NCBI GenBank assembly: GCA_029204225.1
Contig: CM055105.1
Span: 49,547,720-49,611,719 of the forward strand
Source: Diphasiastrum complanatum
Lineage: Eukaryota; Streptophyta; Lycopodiopsida; Lycopodiales; Lycopodiaceae
DNA: 64,000 nucleotides
Direction of reading: 5' to 3'
The notes under the pieces were generated by a model that was given only the letters and a program-made list of their open reading frames with translations, did no database searches and had not been told where the DNA came from. How positions within the stretch are numbered: position 1 is the first letter of the stretch; each line of letters begins with the position of its first letter. Positions 53,644-64,000 of the stretch are shown here, in pieces. The position numbers were made by a program, and so were the translations under genes.

Positions 53644-55098
53644 GAGGCTGAAGAGTCTCAGAAAAGGATTGTTGATCTCCAACATCAGCTTAGGAAGATG
53701 GAGCAGGACCTAGAAATGAACATAGTATCGGCGGCTGAGAAAATTCGTTTGGCCAAAATATCAGAAACTACGAAATCTATATGCGGAAGAGATTTGGAGG
53801 CACATGATAGAAGTAATTTGATTATGGTAGGACGGAAAGACGCGGACAAGTCAGTTCCAACGACGACATCTAATTTGATCGGGAGCTCTTCTCAGCCAGA
53901 ATTAATGGCGTCTACCGGTTGGAGAGCTCCAGTCCTCAAAGATACGCACGTGAATGAAAGGCTTGAGCAAGCACCAAAGCAAGTCCAGAATGATCCTTCT
54001 TTTGACCCAAGATTTCGTAGAAGACGAGCATGGAGATCGGAAGACAACATATCAGCATATCCTTGCAACTTCGTGATAATAGATGGCTCGTTCTCTTCTC
54101 AGAAGGATTGTCATACATCAATCAATAATTTCTGGGAACTGAGTTCCGATTCTCGCGATCCTACAATCCAGCTAAAACACAAGTTCTCCCAGTTTCTGAT
54201 GACTGTCATGGGCCAAAGGTTTGAGCAAGATCCACAATTTTCCATCAATCCCAACAAAGCGGTCCTTCACGTGGAGGATACCAGGATCTATAGACGGATT
54301 CAATACTTTCCTGCAGACTCCACACATATCTTCGAAGAGATGTGCACTTCAGAATTTATCATCAATACTGATGAGGGTTACATGTACACCCAGAGATCAA
54401 AAGCATTTACTGTTCGAAGACAAATACTGACTCGAACCTGCTTCAACTGGCTACGTGAGCAAATTCATAAGCATGCCAGAAATTCGATTCTGATAGGACG
54501 AAAAGACGGGGACAAGTCAGTTCCATCTAATTCGATCGGGAGCTCTTCTCAGCCAGATTTAATTGCATCGACCGGTTGGAGAGCTCCATTCCTCAAAGAT
54601 ACGTACGTCTATGAAATGCTTGATCAATCACCAAAGCAAATTCAGAATGATCCTTCTTTCGACCCAAGTTTTCGTAGAAGCCGAGCGCTAGCATGGAGAT
54701 CGGAAGACAACATATCAGCATATCCTTGCAACTTTGCGATAATATATGGATCGTTCTCTTCTCAGAAGGAATGTCATACATCCATCAAGAATTTTTGCAA
54801 ATTAACTTCCGATTCTGACGATCCTACAATCAAGCTACAACACAAGTTCTGCCAGTTTCTGATGACTGTCATGGGCCGAAGGTTTGAGCAGGATCCACAA
54901 TTTTTCATCAATCCCAACAAACCGGCGCTTTACATGGAGGATACCAGGATCTATTTATGGATACAATACTTTCCTGCAGACTCCATACAAATCTTCGAAG
55001 AGATGTGCACTTCAGGCTTTATCATCAATGCTGATAAGGCTTACACCCAGAGATCAAAAGCATTTGCTGGTCGAAGACAAATGCTGACTCGAACCTGA
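53644..55098 (+). CDS. Family A protein, most complete copy (two-unit form)
   Basis: The exon follows a pyrimidine-rich stretch ending TTTACAG (53637-53643). The frame is also open upstream to 53290, but that part is non-conserved repeat. Order: a heptad-like coiled coil (EAEESQKRIVDLQHQLRKME) of about 45 residues, then two direct repeats of about 220 residues (53815-54482 and 54483 on). Each has GRKDxDKSVP, WRAPxLKDT, NDPSFDPxFRR, WRSEDNISAYPCNF, QFLMTVMGxRFEQDPQF and IFEEMCTS. The basic RRxRA block could be a nuclear signal. The listed end is a premature TGA replacing the Cys codon of TCSKW, about 20 codons early. The internal repeats show that the family was functional-looking before amplification. 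No known domain recognised. Confidence 0.65.
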   Translation, partial: EAEESQKRIVDLQHQLRKMEQDLEMNIVSAAEKIRLAKISETTKSICGRDLEAHDRSNLIMVGRKDADKSVPTTTSNLIGSSSQPELMASTGWRAPVLKDTHVNERLEQAPKQVQNDPSFDPRFRRRRAWRSEDNISAYPCNFVIIDGSFSSQKDCHTSINNFWELSSDSRDPTIQLKHKFSQFLMTVMGQRFEQDPQFSINPNKAVLHVEDTRIYRRIQYFPADSTHIFEEMCTSEFIINTDEGYMYTQRSKAFTVRRQILTRTCFNWLREQIHKHARNSILIGRKDGDKSVPSNSIGSSSQPDLIASTGWRAPFLKDTYVYEMLDQSPKQIQNDPSFDPSFRRSRALAWRSEDNISAYPCNFAIIYGSFSSQKECHTSIKNFCKLTSDSDDPTIKLQHKFCQFLMTVMGRRFEQDPQFFINPNKPALYMEDTRIYLWIQYFPADSIQIFEEMCTSGFIINADKAYTQRSKAFAGRRQMLTRT

Positions 55099-55477
55099 TC
55101 CAAATGGCTGCGCGATCAATATCATAAGCATGATGCCCACTATTCCTGAAAAAATGTTATGAAGAAAAATCCTTTAGGCGCAATTTTTTGAATTGAGAAC
55201 ATTGAAAACATCAACATTTGTTGATTGGAGCTTTTAAGATTGACCATTATAGTCATCTAGGGCCAATGTATATGGCACTCAAATGCTAATCTATCTCTCC
55301 ACTGCTTTTGAAATGTCCACTTTAGTTCATAATCTATGATCTAGATATACCTTCTTCTCGTTGTGTATATATATATGTTCTCATCGTTGATATTTGATTT
55401 AATGTATTAATGCTCATTAAATCAAATTCAACAATAATGAGGTTACACATATTCTGTTCAAAAAATATTTAGACACA

Positions 55478-55690
55478 ATGAAAATATCATATCGACAAGA
55501 GGGAACATATCACGGCAAAAGGATTAGACAGAAATTGTTTGTTAGTGATCATCCATCCAAAGTAGGTGCACCATTTCCAGATTCTAATGTTACTCCAAGC
55601 CTTTTTGTGAGACTACTAATATTTTTGGAAAACACATGTTCTTCATATTCCAAGCATGCTCAGCATACCTCCAAGCACATAGCAAAGTAA
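55478..55690 (+). CDS. Conserved 70-codon ORF in segment D, copy 3
   Basis: Third copy of the ORF at 21471. Intact, with substitutions only (KRIRQK, APFPDSN). Confidence 0.3.
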   Translation: MKISYRQEGTYHGKRIRQKLFVSDHPSKVGAPFPDSNVTPSLFVRLLIFLENTCSSYSKHAQHTSKHIAK

Positions 55691-56285
55691 ACCGTACATC
55701 TTCTTTCCTTGCCCTACTTGTTGGTCTTCATCTCGTATGGTAAGTACTCGACCCTTGATCGTTCCTTCGAATAAGAGCTTTTTGCTATAGTTTCAAGAGA
55801 GAAGCTTCCTGGGAAAGGGTCAACTTGGGAGTAGCTTAATATATTGATGTCATTTCAAATCATGATAGCTTCATGGTTGTCACTCAAAATAATAGTAAAT
55901 TGTTTGGTAACTTGGGGTAGCTTGATATGTAGCTAGGCAACTAAACAACAATTCACCTCTAGATGGCTTCACAAGATTGTCTAACTCATTCTTATAATTA
56001 CTATCATTGTGTCTAACTTGCCAAATGCTAGGTGTAAAAGTATTTGACAAATGCATAACTCTTTACTCTCCAAGCCTTAAGACTTACCAAGTGTTGTTTG
56101 TAGCTCATACTAGATGCTTTGAGAAGTTATATTAAGAATTGGGGGGGGGGGGGGGTTATCGCAAAACGATCTTGCCAAATACTAGGTGTAAAAGTGTTTG
56201 ACATATTCCTAACTCTTTACTCTCCAAGTGTTGTTTTTAGCTCATAGTACATGCTTTGAGAATAATGTTACTGGTTATATTAATT

Positions 56286-56395
56286 TGGGGGGATTGCAAA
56301 GAATCGAACTTGAGTGTACAAGCCCAACTCAAGTGCAGACACCAACTCAGCACACATGGGAAGATTATTAAATTTGAATCTGAAGAAAAATCAAA
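56286..56395 (-). mobile_element. SINE-like tRNA-derived unit (D copy 3)
   Basis: Box B at 56301-56309 and a slightly changed box A at 56341-56352 on the minus strand. Confidence 0.45.
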
Positions 56396-56902
56396 ATTAA
56401 AAAAAAAATGAGAAACTATTTCTCCTTAGAGGCATTGTGGTCATCATCTAGACGAGCTGTGCTTGCTTGAATCGATAGAAACAAAGAAAATAATAATAAT
56501 GAGTTTTTATCCTATTAATGCACCAATAATATATAAATATAATTGAATTAAATGGGGAGATTATAAGATTTACTCATTAAATTGATCTACTCATTTCAAT
56601 GATTTCGTTCAAATTCAAATTTCAATGATTTGTAAAGTGTGAATGAATGCAATGTAACTTGCATATGTTTGGAACATAGCATAGATTCATTATATGCTTT
56701 TTAGCTATATGTTATTTAGTCGTGTAACAAGGAATAAGCTTTTTTTTTTAACAAATTTTCAATTTGTTTTTGGAAACCCTAGATTACAACATTTTAATAT
56801 ATTAACAAAAAAGACTTAATTTGCATGAACAACTTTGAGTTTTGAAAATCCTAGATTACAGCTTCATTCAATCTTCAAATTTCCAAGCTTGTTCAAACTT
56901 CA

Positions 56903-57100
56903 ATGAAATATAATTCATTCCAACCTCCATTCTCGAACCCTAGAACGATGTATTTTAAAAACTTTTGTAATTTGAAAGAGAGATCACTGATTTCAGAATG
57001 GCTTTCAAAAACTTATAAGTTGTATTCATCAATGGAGATGTCTAGAGGACATGGTGTGAAAAATTTTCAACTAGTTTGGTTTTTTATTTGGCAATTTTAG
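56903..57100 (+). CDS. Conserved 65-codon ORF in segment E, copy 2
   Basis: Same frame as 33184-33381 with a few substitutions. Unrecognised. Confidence 0.22.
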   Translation: MKYNSFQPPFSNPRTMYFKNFCNLKERSLISEWLSKTYKLYSSMEMSRGHGVKNFQLVWFFIWQF

Positions 57101-57480
57101 AGACCAAAATGAATCTCAACTTCGAGTTAGTTTCATATTTGTTAATAAGGGCCTAAATAGTGGTTTAACTACCTCTGGCAAGTAGATAAGTGGATGAGGT
57201 CGAGTTTGGACCCATTCTAATTGGCTAATTTTGGTACATTGCTTTCAAAAACTTATAAATTGTATTCATCAATGGTGCTGTCTAGAGGAGATGGTGTGAA
57301 AAATTGTCAACTAGTTTGGGTTTTCATTTGGCAATTTTGGAGGCCAAAATGAATCTCAACTTTGAGTTAGTTTCATATTTGTTAATAAGGGCCTAAATAG
57401 TGGTTTGACTACCTCTGGCAAGTAGATCAGTGGATGAGGTCGAGTTTGGATCCATTCTAATTGGCTAATTTTGGTACATT
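57001..57480. repeat. 240-bp tandem duplication in segment E, copy 2
   Basis: Units start at 57001 and 57241 with GCTTTCAAAAACTTATAA. Confidence 0.9.
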
Positions 57481-57679
57481 GCATCTAGACTAGATTTTCT
57501 AGGTTTCTGATAAAGTATCTAGAAGTTTCCAAATTAGGTCAAGTTTGGGGCAAGTGGCCAAATGACATTTTGGAAGCTATAAATAGTTGTACCTAAGTGG
57601 AGAAATAATCATCAAAGTTTTTTTCTTTGTGGAGAATTCATCTCTTATGTCCATCTCATGTGATATTTTTCTTCAAATT

Positions 57680-57795
57680 CAAATTTAACGACCTTCCCAT
57701 GTGTGGTGAGTTGGTGTATGCGCTTTTGTTGGGCTTGTACACTCAAGTTCGATTATTTGGGATCCCTCGCCAACTGTGGTTTCTATACTTTCTCT
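57680..57795 (+). mobile_element. SINE-like tRNA-derived unit (E copy 2)
   Basis: Box A-like at 57704-57715. Box B has drifted to GTTCGATTA at 57747. Confidence 0.4.
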
Positions 57796-57909
57796 GCAAG
57801 ATTCTCATTTGAAATTTTCTTGGGACCCTTCTTATCTCCATCAGATATTTTTTTCAACGTTGATGCTAGGCCATACCACAGGGAAGTAGTTCATGTGTGA
57901 CTCCTCACT

Positions 57910-58053
<144 letters not shown>

Positions 58054-58054
58054 T

Positions 58055-58834
58055 TCCACTCAAGCCTACATGGCAGACCCACGTGGTTTAGCTTAGTTGG
58101 CTTGCCACACAAGCCTATGTCAAGCCTATATGGTAGACTGCAACATACCAACATGAACATACTAGCATCAAGCCTATGTCATGCCTATATGACCTACCAC
58201 GCAAGCCTATGATAGGCCTACATGGCTTGCCACATGGCAAGTCCCAAGCCTGTGTGGTTTATCTCATGACATGCCTACATGACTTGCCACATGGCAACTT
58301 GGGAGCCCCAGATCTCTCTCTCTAGCTCCACTCAAGCCAACATGGCAGAGCTTGGTTGGCTTGCCACACAAGCCTATGGCAAGCCTATGTGGTATCCTGT
58401 GACATGCTTATGTGGGAAGCATCAGAAATATGCCATGCCTATGTGGCCTGCCACGAAAGCCTATGGTTTATCTCATGACATGCCTACATGGCTTGCCACA
58501 TGGCAACTTGGGAGCCCAGCTCTCTCTCTCTAGTTCCACTCAAGCCTACATGGCAGAGCTTGGTTTGCTTGCCACACAAGCCTATGGCAAGCCTATGTGG
58601 TAGCCTACGACATGCTTACGTGGGAAGGATCAGAAGTATGCCATTCCTATGTGGCCTGCCATGCAAGCCTATGGTAGGCCTCTGTGGTTTGCCAAGTGGC
58701 AACTTTTGAGCCCACCTATATATATATATAGATCTCTAGGTCCACTCAAGCCTACGTGGCACAGGGCCCAGTTGGCTTGACCTACAAGGTTATGGTAAGC
58801 CTACATGGCTTGCCACATGGCAACCCTCAAGCCT
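58055..58834. repeat. Array F, copy 3
   Basis: Same units as 34230-35012. TCCACTCAAGCC at about 58326, 58533 and 58741 confirms a spacing near 207 bp. Confidence 0.8.
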
Positions 58835-59047
58835 TCATGATTTGCCATGTGGCATACCGCTGTCATAGGTCTTTCGAAACCTCATGACAAGAAGCATGTC
58901 CTTGGGCATCAGTGTCACCCTCTTGCCATGAATGGAACACAGCATCGAATCCTTAAACAATTTTGTCTGGAAGTCCTCGTATGCAATATGGAGGGCCTCC
59001 AATGCAACGATATTCCACCTCACTGCATAGCGCAGATGGGTGGTCAT
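58835..59047 (-). pseudogene. CENH3-like histone H3, copy 3, cut by copia 3
   Basis: Retains loop 1, helix 2 and helix 3 (AVRWNIVALEALHIAYEDF, SMLCSIHGKRVTLMPKD) and the likely original stop after MPHGKS. The first part is displaced: copia 3 inserted at 59047/59048. The upstream codons should continue beyond the element, outside the window. Confidence 0.75.
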
Positions 59048-59700
59048 TGTGAAAAACTCAGATCCAAAAGATGCTAAAGTTTCATAAAGATCTTGGCCAT
59101 GGAAGTTATGCACATCTAGATTGAAAAAATGATAGAAATTGTGATGTTAAGCATACTAAACATCAACTAAACATCAAAATCTGATCATAAGCTTCCACAA
59201 ACAGAAACTTGCTGTCCCTGTCCGTACTTCAGAGCCTACAACCTGCATTTCACACGTGTGAAGCCATAGCAACAAAGAAATCACAATTCTAGTGGCTAGA
59301 ATGCAAGATATGAACAAAAAAGTGAGAGAGAAGAAGATGGACCTTCAAAGAGCATAACATTCATTCAATAGAATGAAAATGAGATGTGTACATACTCGTG
59401 GAGATGGCTATTTATAGCAGCCATAGTGCCTCTTGGCCACTTGTCTTATGATAGGCTAAAATTGGGGTCCAATAGGATTCACCCATATACCTAGAAATTT
59501 GGTCAAATAGGAATGCACCAAATTATGAGCCAATAGAAGAGCTCCACACTCGACCTCCTCTAATTAATGTGACCTCAAAAGTAGTGTACACATACTTTGG
59601 GCCTCTACATACATGTATGAACCTATCTCTAACTTTTATTTGGCCATAGGCCTACAAAATCTCAAGTTAGGAAAATACTACTAGTTGACAATTTTTCACA
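59048..59700 (-). repeat. 3' LTR of copia 3 (653 bp)
   Basis: Begins TGTGAAAAACTC and ends ATTTTTCACA in plus orientation. A TATA box CTATAAATAG on the minus strand lies at 59408-59417 and the palindrome TTCACACGTGTGAA at 59249-59262, downstream of it. Confidence 0.93.
59408..59417 (-). promoter_or_regulatory. TATA box of copia 3 LTR
   Basis: CTATAAATAG about 285 bp into the LTR on the element strand, a strong match to a plant TATA box. Confidence 0.6.
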
Positions 59701-60880
59701 CTCCCTCTTCAACTAGTTTTAGCATAGATTTAGAAAGTACACCAAGACTTGTTCTATGCTTGAAAAATAAGTCCTTTCCCAATGCTTTGGTAAAGATATC
59801 AGCCACACATTCCTTTGATGGGACATGTTCAAGCTTGATCTCTTTTGCCAACACTTGTTCTCTCACAAAATGGTAAGCCACCTCGATATGTTTGCTCCTT
59901 GCATGGAAAACCGGATTGCTTGCTAGACTTTGGGCTGAAAGGTTGTCACAAAAGATGATTGGACTCTCTGAAAAATCCAGCAAATGAAGCTCCATAATCA
60001 TCCTCTTGATCCACACCATCTCCTTTGTGCATGATGTCAAAGCTTTGTACTCGGCCTCACTAGAAGAAAGTGATATAGTTGCTTGTTTCTTCGACATCCA
60101 TGAGATAGCTCCATCACCTATGAAAATAGCATGTGCATTTATGGATTTTCTATCCATAAGGTCTCCTGCAAAATCTGAATCTGAAAAACCAAATAAGTTA
60201 GGTGATGAGCCTCTATAAACAATGCCAAAATCTTTTGTTCCCGAGATGTATCTCAAGATCCTCTTTCCTAGTTTCCAATGTTCTATGCTAGGATCTTGCA
60301 TGAATTGGCTTAATCTACCAACACAATAAGATAAATCAGGTCTTGTGATGGTTAGATATATAAGAGAACCTATTAGCTTCCTATAGAGAGTAATGTCCTC
60401 GAAGGATCTTTCATTACCTCTTATAGTTAGCTTTACATGTGATTCCATAGGTGTATCAATAGGATTTGCATCTACCATATGAAATCTATTGAGAATAGAA
60501 ATAGCATACTTCTCTTGTGAAATAAAAGTGATTTGAGAAGTTCTAATTACTTCTATTCCTAAGATATAGCTCAAAAGACCAAGATCATGCACTTCAAATT
60601 CCTTTTTTAGTGCTTTCTTGATATCTTCTATATCTTCCTTGTTCCCTCCACTTAAAATAATGTCATCCACATAAATTAGAAGGATTGTAACATCATTAGC
60701 ACTAATTCTAAAGTAAAGTGAATGATCATACTCACTCATAGTGAAGTTTTGAGAAAGTAGAAAAGAGTTAAGCCTAGCATACCAACTCCTTGGTGCTTGC
60801 TTAAGACCATACAAACTTTTTTGTAGAAAACACACATGATTAGGCTTGCTATGAGAAACATAGCTCTCGGGTTGCTCCAT
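59696..60880 (-). CDS. copia 3 reverse transcriptase C-part and RNase H (394 aa)
   Basis: Continues the pol frame after a 1-nt loss near 60896. The catalytic YVDDIILSG lies at about residue 68. RNase H motifs are SDSDFAGD, SSSEAEYKAL and FCDNLSAQ, and the end reads LVEEGV. The stop (59696-59698) lies inside the LTR, as in copia 2. The start at 60880 is only where the frame opens. Confidence 0.92.
   Translation of the reverse strand: MEQPESYVSHSKPNHVCFLQKSLYGLKQAPRSWYARLNSFLLSQNFTMSEYDHSLYFRISANDVTILLIYVDDIILSGGNKEDIEDIKKALKKEFEVHDLGLLSYILGIEVIRTSQITFISQEKYAISILNRFHMVDANPIDTPMESHVKLTIRGNERSFEDITLYRKLIGSLIYLTITRPDLSYCVGRLSQFMQDPSIEHWKLGKRILRYISGTKDFGIVYRGSSPNLFGFSDSDFAGDLMDRKSINAHAIFIGDGAISWMSKKQATISLSSSEAEYKALTSCTKEMVWIKRMIMELHLLDFSESPIIFCDNLSAQSLASNPVFHARSKHIEVAYHFVREQVLAKEIKLEHVPSKECVADIFTKALGKDLFFKHRTSLGVLSKSMLKLVEEGV
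59701..59710 (-). other. Polypurine tract of copia 3
   Basis: Minus strand GAAGAGGGAG, identical to copia 2 and overlapping the last pol codons. Confidence 0.85.
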
Positions 60881-63645
60881 GTAGACTTCCTCTTCAAGAC
60901 ACCATTCAAGAAAGCATTAGAAATGTCTAATTGCCAAAGATCCCATCCATAAAGAGTTGCAAGGGAAATGATTACTCTTATGCTCACCATCTTTGCCACG
61001 GGTGCAAAGGTTTCCTCATAGTCAATGCCATGCTCTTGAGCATAACCTTTAGCCACCAACCTTGCCTTCAACTTGTTGATAGATCCATCTTGATTTGTCT
61101 TTACCTTGAAGATCCATTTGCATCCAATTGCACTTTTGCCCTTTGGAAGCTCCACCAATCTCCATGTGTTGTTCTTCATAAGTGCTTCAAACTCAAGATC
61201 CATTGCTTGGATCCATTCCTCTTCTTGCCTTGCTTCATCTACACATGAAGGTACATCAAAAGAAGTTAGGAAAGCATAGTTGGATCCATCCACCACTTGC
61301 TTACCTTTGCCATCATAAGTGAGCCTTGAGGGTTTCACTTTATGCCTTGGAGTTCTCCTTGGAATTTGACTTGAAGAGGCTTCTTCAACATCCACATCCA
61401 ATGTGTCATCAACTCCATTGTCATCAAGCACATTAGTTGCAACAACACCATCATCACTTGAAACAACTTTTGGAATGTTACCTTCATCAAAAATGACATC
61501 CCTACTTGTGAACACTTTCTTGATTGAAGGAACATAAATCCTATATGCTTTGCTTACTTCACTATAACCAACAAAAATGCCCTTTCTTGAAGATGGATCC
61601 TCCTTAGTTCTATCATCAAGAGTAATGTTGAAGTAGCAAATGCATCCAAAAGTTCTTAGAAACTTGACATTAGGCTTCGTACCAAACAAAGCTTCAAAAG
61701 GGGTTTTTCCTTCCAATACAACACTTGGCCATCTATTGCATAGGAAATTTGCACACAACAAAGCATCACTCCAAAAAGGTTTAGGAAGATTAGCATTCAA
61801 TCTCATTGCCTTTGCACTCTCACACAAGGTTCTATTCTTCCTCTCGGCCACTCCATTTTGTTGTGGTGTTCTTGGACATGTGTACTCCCTCTTGATCCCA
61901 TGCTCATCGCAAAAGGCTTTGAATTTGTTAGAAATGTATTCACCACCATTGTCGCTCCTCAAGCATTTGATTTTGGTTGTAAATTGAGTCTCAATAGCAA
62001 CTTTGAACTTGACAAACACATCAAACACCTCATCCTTGCTCTTTAGTAGATAAACCCAACAAAATCTACTAAAATCATCAATGAAAGTTACATACATCTT
62101 AGCACCTCCATTGCTAATTGTAGTAACACCATGAATATCCGAATGCAAGAGAGAAAAAGGCATCTTAGATCTAGATATAGATCTAGTATATGGCAATCTA
62201 TGTGATTTAGACAAAGCACATTCTTCACAAACATGATTCAAGCAAGTAAGAGACTTGGGAAGTCCCCTTACTACCTCCTTTTTGGCTATTACCTCCAAGG
62301 CCTTGTAGTTGAGATGTCCCATCCTTTTATGCCATACCTCTTGAATTGACATTTGTTCATTTGCCATGCATCCAACTTGGTTAGCAACAACACATGCATC
62401 AAGCTTGAACAATTTCCCTTGCCTTTTCCCTTTTGCAATGATACTACACCCCTTTTTGATCAAGCAAGCATCACCATCAAACTCAACTTTGAATCCTTTG
62501 TCAAGCATTTGGCTTACACTAAGTAAGTTCTTGGTAATGGATGGAATGAGCAAAACATCTTTCAATTCTATATTCCTATTTGTAGAAAGTGAAATAGGAA
62601 TTGTGCCAATCCCCTTGATTGCACACTCACCATCATTTGCGGTATAGATTACCTTCCTATCACCATCAAATGCCATTAAAGATGAAAAATACTCTTTATG
62701 ATATGTCATATGAGAAGTGGCTCCACTATCAATCCACCAAGGATCAATGTCTCCATGATTAGCCAACAAGCAAGATGACATAACAAAAGCATCATTTGAA
62801 AGAAGCTCATCCCCACCCTCATCAATAGTTAGATTGGTTTGCTTTTCCCCTTGATCCCTCTTTTTCTTAAAACAATCACTAGCAAAATGCCCTTTGACTC
62901 CACAATAGAAACATTTTAGCTTAGATCTATCCTTCTTTTTGCCAAAAGTAGAGTGCTCACCTTGGTCTTGCCCTTTAGACCAATTGCTTTTACCTTTGCC
63001 CTTGAACTTGCCTTTAGAGAACATTGCCTCCTCTTCTCCTCCTTGAGATGTAGAAGATGCTCCCACTCTTGCTTGCAACCTGAATTCTTCAGCCAACAAG
63101 ACCTCTTGCAAGTCTCCAACACTTGGTAAACATTTTTGGATAGCATAACTTTGAACAAGATTAGCATGATCATCCAACAAGCCATTGAGAATCACTTGAA
63201 CAAGCTCCTCATTATTTATGCCATCATTAATGCATGCTAACTCATCATTCAATGCTTTAACTCTCAAAACAAAAGCATGTCCATTCTCACTCTTCTTTTG
63301 CATACAAGAAAAGATTTGCCTTCTTAAAGTCAACACTCTAGAAGTAGACTTGGATTCATAAACCTTCTTCAAGGCTTCCCAAGCTTCACTAGATGATGTG
63401 CACTTACCAACCTCTTTGATAAGCTCATTTGTCACATTCATCTTGATCATGTGAAGGGCTTTCTTTGCCCTCTTGTCATACCTCAATTGTTCTTGAGGTG
63501 CCAAAGGTCTCTCCTCCACACCTACAACAATATCCATCAACTCATTCATCTCAAGCAAAGACTCCATCCTTACTTTCCAAGTAGAATAGTTGAGGGAGGT
63601 AAGCCTATCATTGCTTTCCAACATGTAGCCTCCATTTGTAGCCAT
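60736..63645 (-). CDS. copia 3 gag-protease-integrase-RT N-part (969 aa, frameshifted end)
   Basis: Starts at the ATG at 63645 (MATNGGYMLESNDRLTSLNY). Gag, a Lys/Gly linker, CCHC knuckle CFYCGVKGHFASDC (about 242-255), protease WWIDSGATSHMT (about 299-311), pre-integrase WHKRMGHLN (about 435), integrase core HSDIHG (about 498), SDNGGEY and QQNGVAERKNRTL, then RT start CKWIFKVKTN, KARLVAKGYAQEHG and FAPVAKMVS. After NAFLNGV a 1-nt loss shifts the frame, and the last about 50 residues are out of frame. Unlike copia 2 the gag-protease junction is intact. Confidence 0.93.
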   Translation of the reverse strand: MATNGGYMLESNDRLTSLNYSTWKVRMESLLEMNELMDIVVGVEERPLAPQEQLRYDKRAKKALHMIKMNVTNELIKEVGKCTSSSEAWEALKKVYESKSTSRVLTLRRQIFSCMQKKSENGHAFVLRVKALNDELACINDGINNEELVQVILNGLLDDHANLVQSYAIQKCLPSVGDLQEVLLAEEFRLQARVGASSTSQGGEEEAMFSKGKFKGKGKSNWSKGQDQGEHSTFGKKKDRSKLKCFYCGVKGHFASDCFKKKRDQGEKQTNLTIDEGGDELLSNDAFVMSSCLLANHGDIDPWWIDSGATSHMTYHKEYFSSLMAFDGDRKVIYTANDGECAIKGIGTIPISLSTNRNIELKDVLLIPSITKNLLSVSQMLDKGFKVEFDGDACLIKKGCSIIAKGKRQGKLFKLDACVVANQVGCMANEQMSIQEVWHKRMGHLNYKALEVIAKKEVVRGLPKSLTCLNHVCEECALSKSHRLPYTRSISRSKMPFSLLHSDIHGVTTISNGGAKMYVTFIDDFSRFCWVYLLKSKDEVFDVFVKFKVAIETQFTTKIKCLRSDNGGEYISNKFKAFCDEHGIKREYTCPRTPQQNGVAERKNRTLCESAKAMRLNANLPKPFWSDALLCANFLCNRWPSVVLEGKTPFEALFGTKPNVKFLRTFGCICYFNITLDDRTKEDPSSRKGIFVGYSEVSKAYRIYVPSIKKVFTSRDVIFDEGNIPKVVSSDDGVVATNVLDDNGVDDTLDVDVEEASSSQIPRRTPRHKVKPSRLTYDGKGKQVVDGSNYAFLTSFDVPSCVDEARQEEEWIQAMDLEFEALMKNNTWRLVELPKGKSAIGCKWIFKVKTNQDGSINKLKARLVAKGYAQEHGIDYEETFAPVAKMVSIRVIISLATLYGWDLWQLDISNAFLNGVLKRKSTWSNPRAMFLIASLIMCVFYKKVCMVLSKHQGVGMLGLTLFYFLKTSL

Positions 63646-64000
63646 GTTGCAATGATTGATCTCTGATCTTTGACCTGTTCCAATGCACTAAGCACTCTCT
63701 TGAATCAACAAATGAAACACAAGAAGAAATCACAAAGATTTGGAACCTAAAACCTTACTTTTTCTCTCTTTTCCTCACTTTTTCCTTAATTTTAGCCACT
63801 AGTTTTATGATTTCTTGATCAAACCAAGACCAAACCTCAATATACTTGCTTTTCCCTCACTCCTAAGATTTAAATACACTCTTGAATCATTCAGCAAACT
63901 GAAAATCAGAGGGTTACATCAATTTTGAAGTTTTTGACATGAAGAAGCAAGAAATTGAATCAAAAAACTATATGCTAGAATGGAAAACTAATAGGATCTT
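63646..64000 (-). other. Leader of copia 3, partial
   Basis: 355 bp of untranslated leader with no supported ORF. By comparison with copia 2 about 0.8 kb more is expected before the primer site. Confidence 0.7.

Larger units (their letters stand above)
55099..56450. other. Segment D, copy 3
   Basis: As 21130-22445 and 31413-32729. Hairpin at 55386-55432 with a shortened loop; G run of 15 at 56141-56155. Confidence 0.7.
59048..64000 (-). mobile_element. Ty1/copia LTR retrotransposon 3 (right end outside window)
   Basis: 3' LTR (59048-59700), polypurine tract, full coding region and part of the leader. The 5' LTR lies beyond 64000. It is related to copia 2 (LTR start TGTGAAAA, gag and pol motifs) but clearly distinct in sequence. 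GTCAT (59043-59047) is the likely target duplication; CENH3-like copy 1 reads GGTCATATCTTG across the site. One frameshift breaks pol. Confidence 0.95.

Overview
This is repeat-dense nuclear DNA of a land plant. The evidence is low GC, plant Ty1/copia elements primed from initiator tRNA-Met (PBS TGGTATCAGAGC), Ty3/gypsy debris, GT-AG introns, long CT microsatellites and no operon-like layout. I cannot name the species. The large nested repeat load would fit a big genome such as a gymnosperm or fern, but that is a guess. There is no clearly intact single-copy host gene.

Three copia elements form the youngest layer. Element 1 (1-5835, minus, left end outside the window) sits in a family A gene copy. 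Element 2 (7489-13914, plus) is complete, with near-identical LTRs and the 5-bp target duplication ATTTT. Element 3 (59048-64000, minus, right end outside the window) sits in a histone-like gene copy. All three carry coding lesions.

Beneath them is a mosaic of modules repeated in the same order and often inverted. Module A is an unrecognised protein with a coiled-coil start and a duplicated domain of about 220 residues (5836-6600 minus; 20289-21129, 30462-31412, 50839-51370 and 53644-55098 plus). D and E are flanking segments with conserved short ORFs and tRNA-like SINE pairs. They are followed by a (CT)n run and F, an array with about 207-bp periodicity. Module G is a divergent histone H3, closest to centromeric CENH3 (28243-28677, 35013-35416, 58835-59047, all minus), with a TATA box and a CACGTG-rich upstream array in its two full copies. 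K is an unrecognised intron-containing gene, present only in pieces. B is an unrecognised gag-like gene (seven copies), whose scorable copies all carry the same frameshift.

Modules were rearranged after duplication. About 3.6 kb of A plus B is arranged as a large palindrome (5836-21129, interrupted by copia 2) around a 1.5-kb copia gag spacer. A collinear direct repeat of at least 4.6 kb recurs at 30462-35050 and about 54186-58860. Junctions join gag, B and integrase fragments of different elements. A reverse-transcriptase relic at 44342-45005 looks Penelope-like.

The most notable content is the CENH3-like gene spread as part of a repeated cassette, and the unknown two-domain family A. The mosaic could be a gene-capturing transposon family (Helitron-like or Pack-type) or segmental duplication in a TE-rich region. 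I could not identify transposon ends that decide between these.
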